Assembly (NCBI RefSeq): GCF_022664535.1
Contig: NZ_JAKUJY010000018.1
Span: forward strand, 1 to 64,000
Length of the DNA stretch: 64,000 bases
Reading direction: 5' to 3'
Source of the DNA: Sphingobium trunci
Lineage (GTDB): Bacteria; Pseudomonadota; Alphaproteobacteria; Sphingomonadales; Sphingomonadaceae
In this document: positions 25,855-34,629 of the stretch, one piece after another
Layout of the letters: every line of letters begins with the position of its first letter
Numbering within the stretch: the first letter of the stretch is position 1
Program-made: the position numbers and the translations under genes
The notes under the pieces: generated by a model
What the model was told of the DNA's origin: nothing
The model's database searches: none
The model's input: only the letters and a program-made list of their open reading frames with translations

Positions 25855-26979
25855 CTAGGATACCAGCCGCACGCCATTGTCGACCAGCGGCCGCTTGGCG
25901 ACGACGGTCAACCCGAATCCTTCGAGTGCCGTCATTTTTCCCTTGCTGGACGTCAGCAGCACCATCTCGCCGACACCCTGGTCCTGCAGGATCTGCGCAC
26001 CGATGCCATAGTCGCGATGGCCATGGGCGTCCGCATAGGCCTTGCGGTTGCCTTTCACCCGTTCAGAAATCGACGTTGGGCTGGGATCCTGCACGAACAC
26101 CGCCACGGCCGGGCCGTCATAGCCTGCCAGTTCCCGCAGCGCGGCGGGTACATAGTCGCGATGGGCGGCCCGCCAGCCCAAAATGTCTGCCGTGAGATCC
26201 AGTTGATGGACGCGCACCAGCGTGGGGCGATCCGTCCTGGGCGTGCCGCGAACCAGCGCGACATGCTCGCCGCCATCGATGACATTCCGATAGACGATAA
26301 TGCGAAAGTCGCCATACCAGCTTTCGAAAGGCGCTTCGGCGACCCGCTCGACCAGCGATTCGAACCGGCGCCGATAGGCAATGAGGTCGGCGATGGTACC
26401 GATATTGAGTTGATGTTCCCGGGCGAATGTGATCAGTTCCGGCAGCCTGCTCATCGACCCGTCATCGTTCATGATTTCGCAGATGACGCCGGCCGGAGTC
26501 AGGCCCGCGAGACGGGAAATATCGACCGCAGCCTCCGTATGGCCCGCCCGTACCAGCACGCCGCCGTCCCGCGCAGTCAGGGGAAAGACATGACCAGGCG
26601 ATACCACGTCCCGCTCGCCCTTTGTGGGATCGACGGCGACGGCGATCGTGTGGGCGCGATCATGGGCCGAAATGCCGGTGCTCACACCTTCGCGCGCTTC
26701 GATGGAAACGGTGAACGCCGTTCCATGGCCGCTTTCGTTGCGCGATGCCATGGGCGACAGATTAAGCGTGCGCGCGCGCTCCTGGGTCATGGCCAGGCAG
26801 ATCAGGCCACGCGCATGCTTGGCCATGAAATTGATGATGCGCGGCGTTGCGAACTGCGCGGGAATGATGATGTCGCCCTCATTCTCGCGGTCGGGCGCAT
26901 CGACAAGGATGTAGGGTAATCCGTTGCGTGCGTCCTCGATGATGCGCTCGATCGGCGCGATGCCGTCAACATTGCTCAT
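25855..26979 (-). CDS. ribB: 3,4-dihydroxy-2-butanone-4-phosphate synthase with degenerate GTP cyclohydrolase II domain
   Basis: 374 residues. The N-terminal half (to about 210) is RibB: it makes the four-carbon precursor of riboflavin from ribulose 5-phosphate (VDAPDRENEGDIIIPAQF, GTAFTVSIEAREGVSTGIS, RAGHTEAAVDI). The C-terminal half has a GTP-cyclohydrolase-II-like fold but lacks the zinc cysteines, since VRVHQLDLTADILG replaces the usual Cys-bearing block, so it should not make the pyrimidine precursor. The ATG at 26979 has AGGA at good spacing and overlaps the upstream gene. It lies inside a flavin-dependent catabolic cluster, where extra FMN would help the luciferase-like oxygenases. 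Confidence 0.9.
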   Translation of the reverse strand: MSNVDGIAPIERIIEDARNGLPYILVDAPDRENEGDIIIPAQFATPRIINFMAKHARGLICLAMTQERARTLNLSPMASRNESGHGTAFTVSIEAREGVSTGISAHDRAHTIAVAVDPTKGERDVVSPGHVFPLTARDGGVLVRAGHTEAAVDISRLAGLTPAGVICEIMNDDGSMSRLPELITFAREHQLNIGTIADLIAYRRRFESLVERVAEAPFESWYGDFRIIVYRNVIDGGEHVALVRGTPRTDRPTLVRVHQLDLTADILGWRAAHRDYVPAALRELAGYDGPAVAVFVQDPSPTSISERVKGNRKAYADAHGHRDYGIGAQILQDQGVGEMVLLTSSKGKMTALEGFGLTVVAKRPLVDNGVRLVS

Positions 26980-27772
26980 GGTCATATCCTGTTAGCAGGC
27001 GGGAAATGCGGCCGGGAAGAGGATGGGGCCGGACGCGATCCGTGACATCCCGGACATAGCCGACATGGCTGGTCGCGGTCCGCCTTCGTTCGCCAGCATA
27101 GCTGTAGCAGGCGTCTTCCATATCCTCGTAGAATGTGAGCGGTACAGGCGCCGCATCGACGATATGGCGCCGGCCCCGTGCAACCCATATGCCGCGCTGG
27201 AGCATGATGGCGGCTTCGAGTTCGTCACCCTGGAAATGCGTGCGGGCGCGTGTCATGAAGCCTCTCATCAAGGGCAGGTCCGCCAGAGGTTCAGGGGCGA
27301 TTATGGTGGTGCCCGATACCAGCCACTGGTGGATGGACTTTCCGTCTTTCGCTATTTCGATCTGGAAGGGCGAATCGTTATCATCCTCGACGCGGATCTG
27401 GTATTCGTGTCGGCTGCCCGGCTGTTCGTGCCGTGCAACCCGCAGGCTCCATGCGGCGAGGTCGGACAGATGTGTGCAGTTGGCGACACGGTCGAGGCTG
27501 GCGATTGCGGCATGGCTGCTGGAGTGAATGTCCAGGCCGACCAGTTTCCGCAGTCCCGCCGCTGACCCCGGGCAACTGGTAGCCGGGCCTCGGCTGATAT
27601 CCGCTTCGACAGCCTCGATCCTGTGTCCATCATGGCGCAGAAGCACCCACATTGCGTGATGACTGTCATCGACCGTCGCCAGAACGGCGCCCGGAAGCGC
27701 ATAGAAGCGCAGCAACCGACGATAACGGCCTTGCCCATAGTCCGGGTTCAGGGGGAAGCGCGCAAGTGTCAT
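26966..27772 (-). CDS. DUF2889 domain protein
   Basis: 268 residues, function unknown. The family-typical features are paired RCP-like residues around TSCPGSAAGLRKLVGLDIHS and the cysteine-histidine motif NCTHLSDLAAW near residue 100. GGAGAGG precedes the ATG by 4 bases. It overlaps ribB and is divergent from the TetR gene, with an operator copy 43 bp upstream, so it belongs to the same regulon. Confidence 0.8.
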   Translation of the reverse strand: MTLARFPLNPDYGQGRYRRLLRFYALPGAVLATVDDSHHAMWVLLRHDGHRIEAVEADISRGPATSCPGSAAGLRKLVGLDIHSSSHAAIASLDRVANCTHLSDLAAWSLRVARHEQPGSRHEYQIRVEDDNDSPFQIEIAKDGKSIHQWLVSGTTIIAPEPLADLPLMRGFMTRARTHFQGDELEAAIMLQRGIWVARGRRHIVDAAPVPLTFYEDMEDACYSYAGERRRTATSHVGYVRDVTDRVRPHPLPGRISRLLTGYDHEQC

Positions 27773-27814
27773 TCAACCTCTCCACGCCCATCATAAGGGA
27801 GCCGAGAGATTTTA

Positions 27815-27830
27815 TCAACGTCTACGTTGA
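27815..27830. promoter_or_regulatory. TCAAC-N6-GTTGA operator, site 2
   Basis: TCAACGTCTACGTTGA lies in the divergent promoter region between the DUF2889/ribB unit and the TetR gene, about 49 bp before the TetR start. This position suits autoregulation. Confidence 0.7.
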
Positions 27831-27878
27831 CGTTGTACTCCTGTTGAGAATCGCGCTCTTTCCGTGCATTCTGCGTGC

Positions 27879-28541
27879 ATGACGAAGACAAGCAATATCT
27901 CGCGCCGTCGGCGCACAAAGCAGGCCAAGGGTGGCGCGGATTATGAAGCGAAGCGCGCCGAATTGCTGCGAATCGCTGCGGAGCAGTTCAAGAAGCAGGG
28001 TTTTCAGTCCACTCGTCTGCTGGATATCGCCCAGGCTGCGGGTCTCGATCGGGCGACGGTCTATTATTATGTCGGAAGCAAGGAAGAACTGTTCCACGAA
28101 ACCGTCGAAGGTGTGCTGGACGCGAATATCGCGGTTGCGCAACGGTTGATCGCGGATGAAAGCCTGAAAGCGATCCAGCGGCTGGAAAAAATATTCGTCT
28201 CCCTGATGATCAGTTACGAGGAAAATTATCCTGCGACCTTTGTCTATATTCAGGAGCAGATGCACCAGGTCGCAGCCGAAGAGACGGCCTGGGCCCAGGA
28301 CATCATGAAGAAGACCAGGAAGTTCGATCAAATCCTGATAGGTTTCATCAAGGATGCCATCGCGGAGGGCGATCTGCGTGGAGATATTCCTGTCCGGCTT
28401 GTCGAGAACGCCCTGTTCGGCATGCTGAACTGGACCCATCGCTGGTTTGTCCCCGGCAAGGGCATGACCGGGCAGCAGGTAGCAGAAGCCTTCTGGTCGA
28501 TCTTCACCGGCGGAATGGTGCCTGCTCCCGCCAAGGCCTGA
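27879..28541 (+). CDS. TetR-family transcriptional regulator
   Basis: 220 residues. The N-terminal helix-turn-helix is AELLRIAAEQFKKQGFQSTR, DIAQAAGLDRATVYYYVGSK; the rest is a helical ligand pocket. The basic N-terminus (SRRRRTKQAKGG) is unusual but not rare. The ATG at 27879 is chosen; a GTG at 27864 is possible. It is the likely repressor acting at the five TCAAC-N6-GTTGA sites, by position and dyad geometry. In the camphor system of Pseudomonas the repressor CamR is also of this family (established knowledge). Confidence 0.9.
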   Translation: MTKTSNISRRRRTKQAKGGADYEAKRAELLRIAAEQFKKQGFQSTRLLDIAQAAGLDRATVYYYVGSKEELFHETVEGVLDANIAVAQRLIADESLKAIQRLEKIFVSLMISYEENYPATFVYIQEQMHQVAAEETAWAQDIMKKTRKFDQILIGFIKDAIAEGDLRGDIPVRLVENALFGMLNWTHRWFVPGKGMTGQQVAEAFWSIFTGGMVPAPAKA

Positions 28542-28571
28542 CGCCGCACCCTGTTCCGCCCGGCAGGGGAT

Positions 28572-30179
28572 TCAACTCCCGTCCGCTTGCTTCAGTCTTT
28601 CGCGAAGCGCTCGTTTGTCGATCTTGGTTGCCGACATCGGCCAGTCCGCGGCCTGCATGAAATATATCGCCCGCGGTACCTTGTAGGAGGCAATCCGTCC
28701 GCGACAATGCGCGATAAGGGCTTCCTCGCTGGCCTGCGTTCCTGCTTCCAGTTCGACGAAGGCGACGGGGACTTCATCGAGGCGGGGGTCCGGGCGTCCA
28801 ACCACTTCCGCCGTCCTGACCGCCGGATGAGTGCAGAGGAAGGCTTCGACTTCGATGGCTGCGACATTTTCGCCGCCGACCTTGAGCATGTCCTTGTGGC
28901 GTCCGCCGAATACCAGGCTGCCGCCGGGCAGGCGGGTGTAGAGATCGCCGGTCCTCAGCCAGCCGTCCGGCGTAAAGGCCTCGGCCGTTTTGCCCGGCGC
29001 GGCCCAATATTCGTCCATGACGTTGAAGCCGCGTACCAGGATTTCCCCCATGGTCCCATCGGGAAGATCGTCGCCGGTTTCGGGATCGACGATCCGCACC
29101 TCGACGCCGGGGCAGGGCTTGCCATGGGTCGTGGATCGCGACTCGCGGCTTTCATCGGGGTCGCACATGGCAAAGAGCCCCGCCGTTTCCGTCATGCCGC
29201 AGCCCTGTATGACTTCGGTATGCGGTAGTACCGATTGCACCGCGTCGACGAGCGTGGGCGGCGCGATGATGAAAAGCTGGTTCAGCGATCCCAGCCGCGC
29301 GGGATCGAAATCGCGATGGCCCAGCAAGCCTTGGACTATCGCCGGAAACCAGGGCCAGGCCAGGGTGACACCTTCCCGATACATCAGGGCCAGACTGCGG
29401 CCAGGTTCGAAATGGCTGTCGGTCAGGAATGTGCCCGCAACGCCGATAGTGCCGATGAAGGGCGCCAGGGTTCCGATGTGGAACAGCGGCCCGGCGCCCC
29501 AGACGACATCGCGCCCCGGCGCCTTCAACCGATAGCGTGATCGTTCGACCGGGCCGCGGGTAATGGCCTCGTGGCAGAGCACGCAGCCTTTGGGATGGGC
29601 GGTGGTGCCGGACGTGTAGATGATGATCGCGGGATCCCGCACGCGGACCTGGCGGCGGAGCGCTTCGATGGCGGCGATAGGCAAATGCTCCGATCCGCGG
29701 GCGAAGGAGCTGAACGACTCGAACTCGCCATCATCTTCGCCGCGCATGAGGACGCGATATCGCAGATGGGGCGCTGCTTCCGCATCGAGCGCCTCGCGCA
29801 GGACGGTGGGGAAATCGACGGGATCGCTCGCATGCCGACTGGTGAGCAGGGCGACTGCCTGCGCATCGCGAATGATATATCCGAGTTCCGTCGCCTTGTG
29901 TCGCGCATTGAGCGGCACGGCAACGGCCCCGGTCAGGGTGATGGCGAACAGGCTGACCGCATATTCGCAGCTGTTGGGGATCAGGATCGCGACATGATCG
30001 CCGCGTTTCACACCCTTTGCAATCAGCGCCTTCGCGACGGCCAGCGCCCGTTCCACCAGCACCGCATAGCCGATGCGCTCATCCGGCAGAACCAGGGCGT
30101 CGCGTGTCGGGCAGGCTTCGGCCGCGCGCAGCAGGAGGTCGCCCAGTGTCGATACCTCAGTGAAGACAGAGCCCTTCAT
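28572..30179 (-). CDS. AMP-dependent CoA ligase
   Basis: 535-residue ANL ligase. P-loop IIYTSGTTAHPKGCVLCH, A5 motif QGCGMTETAGLF, A7/A8 WLRTGDLYTRLPGG and GRHKDMLKVGGENV, C-terminal catalytic lysine in SATKIDKRAL (in place of the usual TGK). The start at MKGSVFTEV has GAAGAGGAA upstream; an open frame continues further. It is divergent from the luciferase-family genes with an operator between. It probably activates a ring-cleavage acid in the pathway, as the camphor pathway does. Confidence 0.9.
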   Translation of the reverse strand: MKGSVFTEVSTLGDLLLRAAEACPTRDALVLPDERIGYAVLVERALAVAKALIAKGVKRGDHVAILIPNSCEYAVSLFAITLTGAVAVPLNARHKATELGYIIRDAQAVALLTSRHASDPVDFPTVLREALDAEAAPHLRYRVLMRGEDDGEFESFSSFARGSEHLPIAAIEALRRQVRVRDPAIIIYTSGTTAHPKGCVLCHEAITRGPVERSRYRLKAPGRDVVWGAGPLFHIGTLAPFIGTIGVAGTFLTDSHFEPGRSLALMYREGVTLAWPWFPAIVQGLLGHRDFDPARLGSLNQLFIIAPPTLVDAVQSVLPHTEVIQGCGMTETAGLFAMCDPDESRESRSTTHGKPCPGVEVRIVDPETGDDLPDGTMGEILVRGFNVMDEYWAAPGKTAEAFTPDGWLRTGDLYTRLPGGSLVFGGRHKDMLKVGGENVAAIEVEAFLCTHPAVRTAEVVGRPDPRLDEVPVAFVELEAGTQASEEALIAHCRGRIASYKVPRAIYFMQAADWPMSATKIDKRALRERLKQADGS

Positions 30180-30253
30180 ATCGTTCCTCTTCCCGTTTTT
30201 CTGCTGTGCCGCATGGCTGCCAGCAATGCTTATGGAAAAATTTTTCACCATCC

Positions 30254-30271
30254 GTCAACACACGAGTTGAC
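30254..30271. promoter_or_regulatory. TCAAC-N6-GTTGA operator, site 3
   Basis: GTCAACACACGAGTTGAC sits between the CoA ligase (75 bp away) and the first luciferase-family gene (95 bp away), so one site can control both directions. Confidence 0.7.
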
Positions 30272-30365
30272 AACTTGGGCCGAAAGGTTTTGGATCAGGG
30301 TGTCGACAAGGATCAACCTGATGTCGCGGCGAGAACCGCGACCCCTTTTTTGGGGCGGAGAGGCT

Positions 30366-31520
30366 ATGAAGTTTCATCTTATGCAGACCGGCGTCGTGGG
30401 GCGCCGGAAAGAAATCGAGGCCGGTATGGCCGGGCAGCGGCCCGAACTGTACCAGCGCTTCCTCGAAGAGGTCAGGGGCTATGTCCAGCTGGCCGACGAG
30501 CTCGGCTTCTATGGCTATTGCCAGCCCGAACATCATCTTCAGATCGAAGGTTTCGAGGTCAACAACCATCCGGGCATGTTCAGCCTGTTCGTGGGCCAGC
30601 ATAGCAAGCGGTTGAAGGCCGGACTCATGGGCTATACCATGACCACGCACAATCCGGTGCGCGTTGCCGAGGAGATCGCGACTCTGGATCATATGTTGCA
30701 AGGGCGGCTGTATTGCGGTTTTACCCGTGGGTATCATGCCCGATGGGTTGATGCCTATGGCATCAAGGAAGGCGTCAGCGCGACGACGCCCGACAATGTC
30801 AAGGCCCGTGACCAGCAGGACGCGCGCAATCGATCGCTGTTCGAAGAAGGCGTGCGGGTGGTGAAGAAGGCCTGGACCAGCGACGTGTTCAGCCACAAGG
30901 GCGAAAACTGGCAGTTCCCGCCCGAAGGAGGTTCTGCCGGTCATCCCGCCTATGCCAAGTACGGCAAGGGGCAGGACGAGAATGGGATCGTCCGTGAGAT
31001 CGGTATCGCGCCCCGCTGCTATCAGGATCCCCATCCACCCGTCTATGGCGGCTTTGCGGCTTCCGGGCGGACCATCGATTTCTGGGCGGAAGAGGGCGGC
31101 AAGCTGATCGTCCTTTCGGACAATCTCGATTTCTGCGAGTCGCTCAACAACCGCTACATCGCCACGGCCGCCAAGAATGGCCGCGAGGTCACCGCGACCG
31201 ATGCGTCCGCCTGGGGGGGATTCCTGATGCTGACCGACAGCAAGGATCGCGCCGCCGAACTGATGGAAGAGCATATGTGGTTCTGGGACGAATGGTTCAT
31301 CCCGATGGGTCAGCGGCCGCCCAATGTGCTGATCGGCACCGCCGACGAGATCGCCGACCGGATCGGCGAGGCGCATGACCGGCTCGGTTTCGATGAACTG
31401 TTCCTGATGTTCGGCCAGGGCCATCTGGAGCCGGAAGCCAATCAGGAAGAGCTGGAGCAGTTCATCAGCAAGGTTGCTCCGCGCTTTTCCACTAAAGACG
31501 AAAATGGCGTCTTCGTCTGA
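30366..31520 (+). CDS. LLM-class flavin-dependent oxidoreductase
   Basis: 384-residue bacterial-luciferase-like monooxygenase with a TIM barrel that uses reduced FMN. Features: the N-terminal beta strand MKFHLMQTGVV, YCQPEHHLQIEGFEVNNHPG, RLKAGLMGYTMTTHNPVRVA and GRLYCGFTRGYHARW (FMN phosphate region). GGAGAGG precedes the ATG. It is first in a plus-strand unit with the diketocamphane-type enzyme. It may be a second Baeyer-Villiger or ring-oxidising step. Confidence 0.88.
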   Translation: MKFHLMQTGVVGRRKEIEAGMAGQRPELYQRFLEEVRGYVQLADELGFYGYCQPEHHLQIEGFEVNNHPGMFSLFVGQHSKRLKAGLMGYTMTTHNPVRVAEEIATLDHMLQGRLYCGFTRGYHARWVDAYGIKEGVSATTPDNVKARDQQDARNRSLFEEGVRVVKKAWTSDVFSHKGENWQFPPEGGSAGHPAYAKYGKGQDENGIVREIGIAPRCYQDPHPPVYGGFAASGRTIDFWAEEGGKLIVLSDNLDFCESLNNRYIATAAKNGREVTATDASAWGGFLMLTDSKDRAAELMEEHMWFWDEWFIPMGQRPPNVLIGTADEIADRIGEAHDRLGFDELFLMFGQGHLEPEANQEELEQFISKVAPRFSTKDENGVFV

Positions 31521-31521
31521 A

Positions 31522-31563
31522 TTCAACGAAGTTCGTCCAGTTTCAACGAAAATAGAATTTTCG
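31522..31563 (+). repeat. intercistronic direct repeat and AT-rich hairpin
   Basis: TTCAACGAA occurs twice, 20 bp apart (31522 and 31542), and CGAAAAT/ATTTTCG forms a perfect 7-3-7 hairpin at 31547-31563, just before the ribosome-binding site GAGGAGAG of the next gene. It may tune translation or mRNA processing. Confidence 0.5.
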
Positions 31564-31576
31564 AGGAGAGTTTATC

Positions 31577-32689
31577 ATGGCCATGCAGTGCGGCATCTTC
31601 ATGACCCCCTACAACCCGCCGAGCCGGACCGCCCGTCAGGTGTTCGACTGGGCGACGGATATCGCCCGGATCGCGGATGAGGCGGGTTATGCGGACTATA
31701 TGATTGGAGAACATTATACCCTGGGTTGGGAAAATATCCCGGCGCCTGATGCGGTGATCGCCGCCTGCGCGCAGACGACCAAGCGGATCCGCTTCGCGCC
31801 GATGGCGCATCTCCTTCCCTATCATGATCCGGCCACGCTTGCGATCCGGGTGGGTTGGTTGAGTCAGGTGATGGAAGGGCGCTATTTTCTGGGCGTCGGA
31901 CCGGGCGGGCACCATACCGACGCCATCCTGCATGGCTTTGAAAATCTCGGCGAACTGCCCGCGATGCAGATCGAGGCGCTTGGCCTGATGGAGCGCGTGT
32001 GGGCGGGCAAGCCCTTTGTGGAGAAGGGCAAATATTTCAAGGCCGGATTCCCCGGTCCCGACACCATGCCCGAATATTGGGTCGAAATCGCCGATAACGG
32101 CCCTTATGGCGGCCGCGAAAATCTGGAGATCGCGGTCACGGCGCTGTCGATGAACTCCAGGTCGATGGAGTTTGCCGGCGCGCGCAACTATTCGCCTATC
32201 TCCTTTTTCGGTGGAACGCCGCAGATGCGTGCGCACTGGGACACATGGGCCAAGTCAATGGAGGCCGCAGGGCACAAGCCGGACAGGCGCCGCTATCGCG
32301 TATGCCGGGATGTCTTCATCGCCGATACCGATGCGGAAGCCAAGCGGTTGTTCCTCAAGAGTGGACTCGCCCAGACCTGGCGGCATTATCTCAAGGAAAT
32401 CTACGTCAAATTCGGCCTGTTCAACGGCATCATCCAGGATTCGGGTAAGGACGTGACCCCGGAAACGATCGATGAGGACTTCCTTGCCGAACATGTCGTG
32501 CTGTGCGGTTCGCCCGAAACCGTCATCGAAAAGATCGAGAGCCTTGCCGACCAGGTCGGCGGTTGGGGACAATTGGTCTACAATCAGCATGACAGCCTCG
32601 ATGATCCCAAGCCGTGGGAAGAATCGATCCGGCGCCTCGCGACCGAGGTTTGCCCCAAGGTCCGCATGCCCGATCTGGAACCGGCCTGA
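31577..32689 (+). CDS. diketocamphane 1,2-monooxygenase-like luciferase-family enzyme
   Basis: 370 residues. The N-terminal half (TPYNPPSRTARQVFDWATD, IRFAPMAHLLPYHDPATLAI, GRYFLGVGPGGHHTDAILHG) closely matches, from memory, the type II Baeyer-Villiger enzymes 2,5- and 3,6-diketocamphane 1,2-monooxygenase of Pseudomonas putida. FPGPDTMPEYWVEIADN and DFLAEHVVLCGSPETV match further along. These take FMNH2 from a separate reductase and turn a bicyclic diketone into a lactone. The flavin reductase at 40 kb is the likely partner. Confidence 0.9.
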   Translation: MAMQCGIFMTPYNPPSRTARQVFDWATDIARIADEAGYADYMIGEHYTLGWENIPAPDAVIAACAQTTKRIRFAPMAHLLPYHDPATLAIRVGWLSQVMEGRYFLGVGPGGHHTDAILHGFENLGELPAMQIEALGLMERVWAGKPFVEKGKYFKAGFPGPDTMPEYWVEIADNGPYGGRENLEIAVTALSMNSRSMEFAGARNYSPISFFGGTPQMRAHWDTWAKSMEAAGHKPDRRRYRVCRDVFIADTDAEAKRLFLKSGLAQTWRHYLKEIYVKFGLFNGIIQDSGKDVTPETIDEDFLAEHVVLCGSPETVIEKIESLADQVGGWGQLVYNQHDSLDDPKPWEESIRRLATEVCPKVRMPDLEPA

Positions 32690-32700
32690 GGATCGGCGCC

Positions 32701-33780
32701 ATGGCAACGGGACGCGCAACCGTTCTGGTCGAACCCAACCGGCTGGAGACCTGGGACGTTCCCGTCCCGGAGCCTGAGCCGGGCGGTGCGCTGGTACGCA
32801 TCGTGCTGGGCGGGGTCTGCGGCAGCGATGTGCACATCGCCACCGGCGAGGCGGGGGTGATGCCTTTTCCGATCATTCTGGGGCATGAGGGGATCGGCCG
32901 GATCGAGAAGCTGGGCGGCATTGAGACTGACTATGCCGGCGTGCCGGTGAAGCCCGGCGACCTTGTCTACTGGTCGCCCATCGCCGCCTGTCATCGCTGC
33001 TATTCCTGCAATGTGATCGACGAAAGTCCCTGCGAAAATTCGCGCTTCTTCGAACATGCGGAAAAGCCGAACTGGGGCAGCTATGCGGATTATGCCTGGC
33101 TGCCCAACGGCCTGGCCTTCTTCCGTTTGCCGGATGGGGCCGATCCTTTGGCCGTGGCGGCGTTGGGATGTGCCTTGCCGACGGTGCTGAGGGGCTTTGA
33201 TCGCTGCGGAACGGTCAGGATGGGCGAAGCCGTAGTCGTGCAGGGTGCTGGCCCCGTGGGCCTCTCCGCCGTGCTGGTCGCGGCGCAGGCGGGGGCGCGA
33301 GACGTCATCGTGATAGACGGCTTCGACCAGCGACTCGACGTGGCCCGGTCGCTGGGCGCGACGGCGACCATCTCGCTTGCCGACAGCCCCGAGGAACGTC
33401 GCAGGAAGATTTATGACATGACGGGGCCAGCAGGGCCTTCACTGGTCGTCGAGGCGGCGGGCGTCCTGCCGGCTTTTCCGGAGGGCGTCGAACTGGCGGG
33501 CGTGCATGCGCGCTATGTCATCCTTGGCCTCTGGGGTGCGATAGGAACGCAACCCATCTCGCCGCGCGACCTGACGACCAGGAACCTGACCATCGCAGGC
33601 GCGACCTTCCCCAAGCCGAAACATTATTATGAGGCCATGCATCTTGCCGCCCGGCTTCAGGACCAAGTGCCTTTGGCGGCCCTTATCAGCCATCGCTTTG
33701 CGATCGGGGATGCAGCGGCGGCGCTGGAAACGGTCAAGAGGGGCGAAGCGATCAAGGCGGTGATCGATCCGGAACTGTGA
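32701..33780 (+). CDS. zinc-dependent alcohol dehydrogenase (CamD/FdeH-like)
   Basis: 359 residues of the medium-chain dehydrogenase family. Catalytic zinc ligands: GVCGSDVHI and LGHEGIGRI. Structural zinc: the cysteine cluster CHRCYSCNVIDESPC. NAD-binding Rossmann motif: VVQGAGPVGLSAVLV. The blocks MPFPIILGHE, YSCNVIDESPCENSRFFEHA and ALGCALPTVLRGFDR resemble the 5-exo-hydroxycamphor dehydrogenase type (recall, unaligned). It follows the diketocamphane-type gene by 11 bp and would oxidise the P450 product to a ketone. Confidence 0.9.
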   Translation: MATGRATVLVEPNRLETWDVPVPEPEPGGALVRIVLGGVCGSDVHIATGEAGVMPFPIILGHEGIGRIEKLGGIETDYAGVPVKPGDLVYWSPIAACHRCYSCNVIDESPCENSRFFEHAEKPNWGSYADYAWLPNGLAFFRLPDGADPLAVAALGCALPTVLRGFDRCGTVRMGEAVVVQGAGPVGLSAVLVAAQAGARDVIVIDGFDQRLDVARSLGATATISLADSPEERRRKIYDMTGPAGPSLVVEAAGVLPAFPEGVELAGVHARYVILGLWGAIGTQPISPRDLTTRNLTIAGATFPKPKHYYEAMHLAARLQDQVPLAALISHRFAIGDAAAALETVKRGEAIKAVIDPEL

Positions 33781-33807
33781 TCGGGCATAAGCGACAGGAG
33801 AGGAAAT

Positions 33808-34611
33808 TTGGGCAATCGACTCGATAACAAGATTTGCATCGTCACCGGCGCAGGCAGCGGCATGGGCCGTGGCTGCGCCATCGAGATGGCGGCGCAGGGC
33901 GGCAAGGTCATGGTGACGGACGTCAATGAGGCTGCCGCACGCGAGACGCTGGACATGCTCCTGTCCGCGGGTGGGGAAGCCGACATGTTCGTCTGCAATC
34001 TTCGCAAGGCCGATGAGATAAAGGCGCTCATGGATTTCACGGCACAGCGGTTCGGCGGCATCGACGTGCTGCACAATAATGCGGCCGTCCACGAAACCGA
34101 CCTGACGAGCAAAACCTCGATCGAGGAATTGCCCGAAGAGATTTGGGATATGGTCTATGAAATCAACCTGAAGGCTATCTGGCTGACCACCCGATATGCC
34201 GCACCCTATCTCAAGAAATCGGTGCGCGGACCGGCCATCGTCAATGTCGCGTCCACCGGATCCTTCGTTTCCTATCCCCAGGCGGGCGCCTATTGCGCGA
34301 CCAAGGGCGGGGTGCTGCTGCTGACCAAGGCGACGGCGGTGGATCTTGCGCCTTATGGCATCCGGTGCAACTGCTACTGTCCCGGTGCCATAGATACGCC
34401 GATGCTGCAAAAATATTATGCGGCGGCACCCGACAAGGACGCCATCATGTCGGTGCTGACGGGCGCCCATCTCATCCCGCGGCTCGGTAAGGTGGAGGAG
34501 ATCGCCAAGCTTGCCTGCTTCCTGGCGTCTGACGACAGCTCCTTCATCAATGGTGCTTCCTATGTGATCGATGGCGGCACGCTCGCCTGGCGCGGCATGC
34601 GCGCGGCCTGA
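33808..34611 (+). CDS. SDR oxidoreductase
   Basis: 267 residues. TGAGSGMGRG cofactor motif, HNNAAVHE, catalytic NVASTGSFVSYPQAGAYCATK, and YCPGAIDTPML. The start is a TTG with the strong ribosome-binding site AGGAGAGGAAA. It is the last gene of the plus-strand LLM unit and would oxidise or reduce a hydroxy/keto intermediate. Confidence 0.9.
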   Translation: MGNRLDNKICIVTGAGSGMGRGCAIEMAAQGGKVMVTDVNEAAARETLDMLLSAGGEADMFVCNLRKADEIKALMDFTAQRFGGIDVLHNNAAVHETDLTSKTSIEELPEEIWDMVYEINLKAIWLTTRYAAPYLKKSVRGPAIVNVASTGSFVSYPQAGAYCATKGGVLLLTKATAVDLAPYGIRCNCYCPGAIDTPMLQKYYAAAPDKDAIMSVLTGAHLIPRLGKVEEIAKLACFLASDDSSFINGASYVIDGGTLAWRGMRAA

Positions 34612-34629
34612 GGCGAGAGCGGCTCAGGC
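34606..34629. terminator. shared bidirectional terminator, convergent genes
   Basis: GCCTGAG and CTCAGGC form a 7-bp stem with a 10-base loop exactly at the convergence of the SDR and the carboxymuconolactone-decarboxylase-like gene. The TGA stop codons of both genes lie within the stem arms. Confidence 0.5.
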
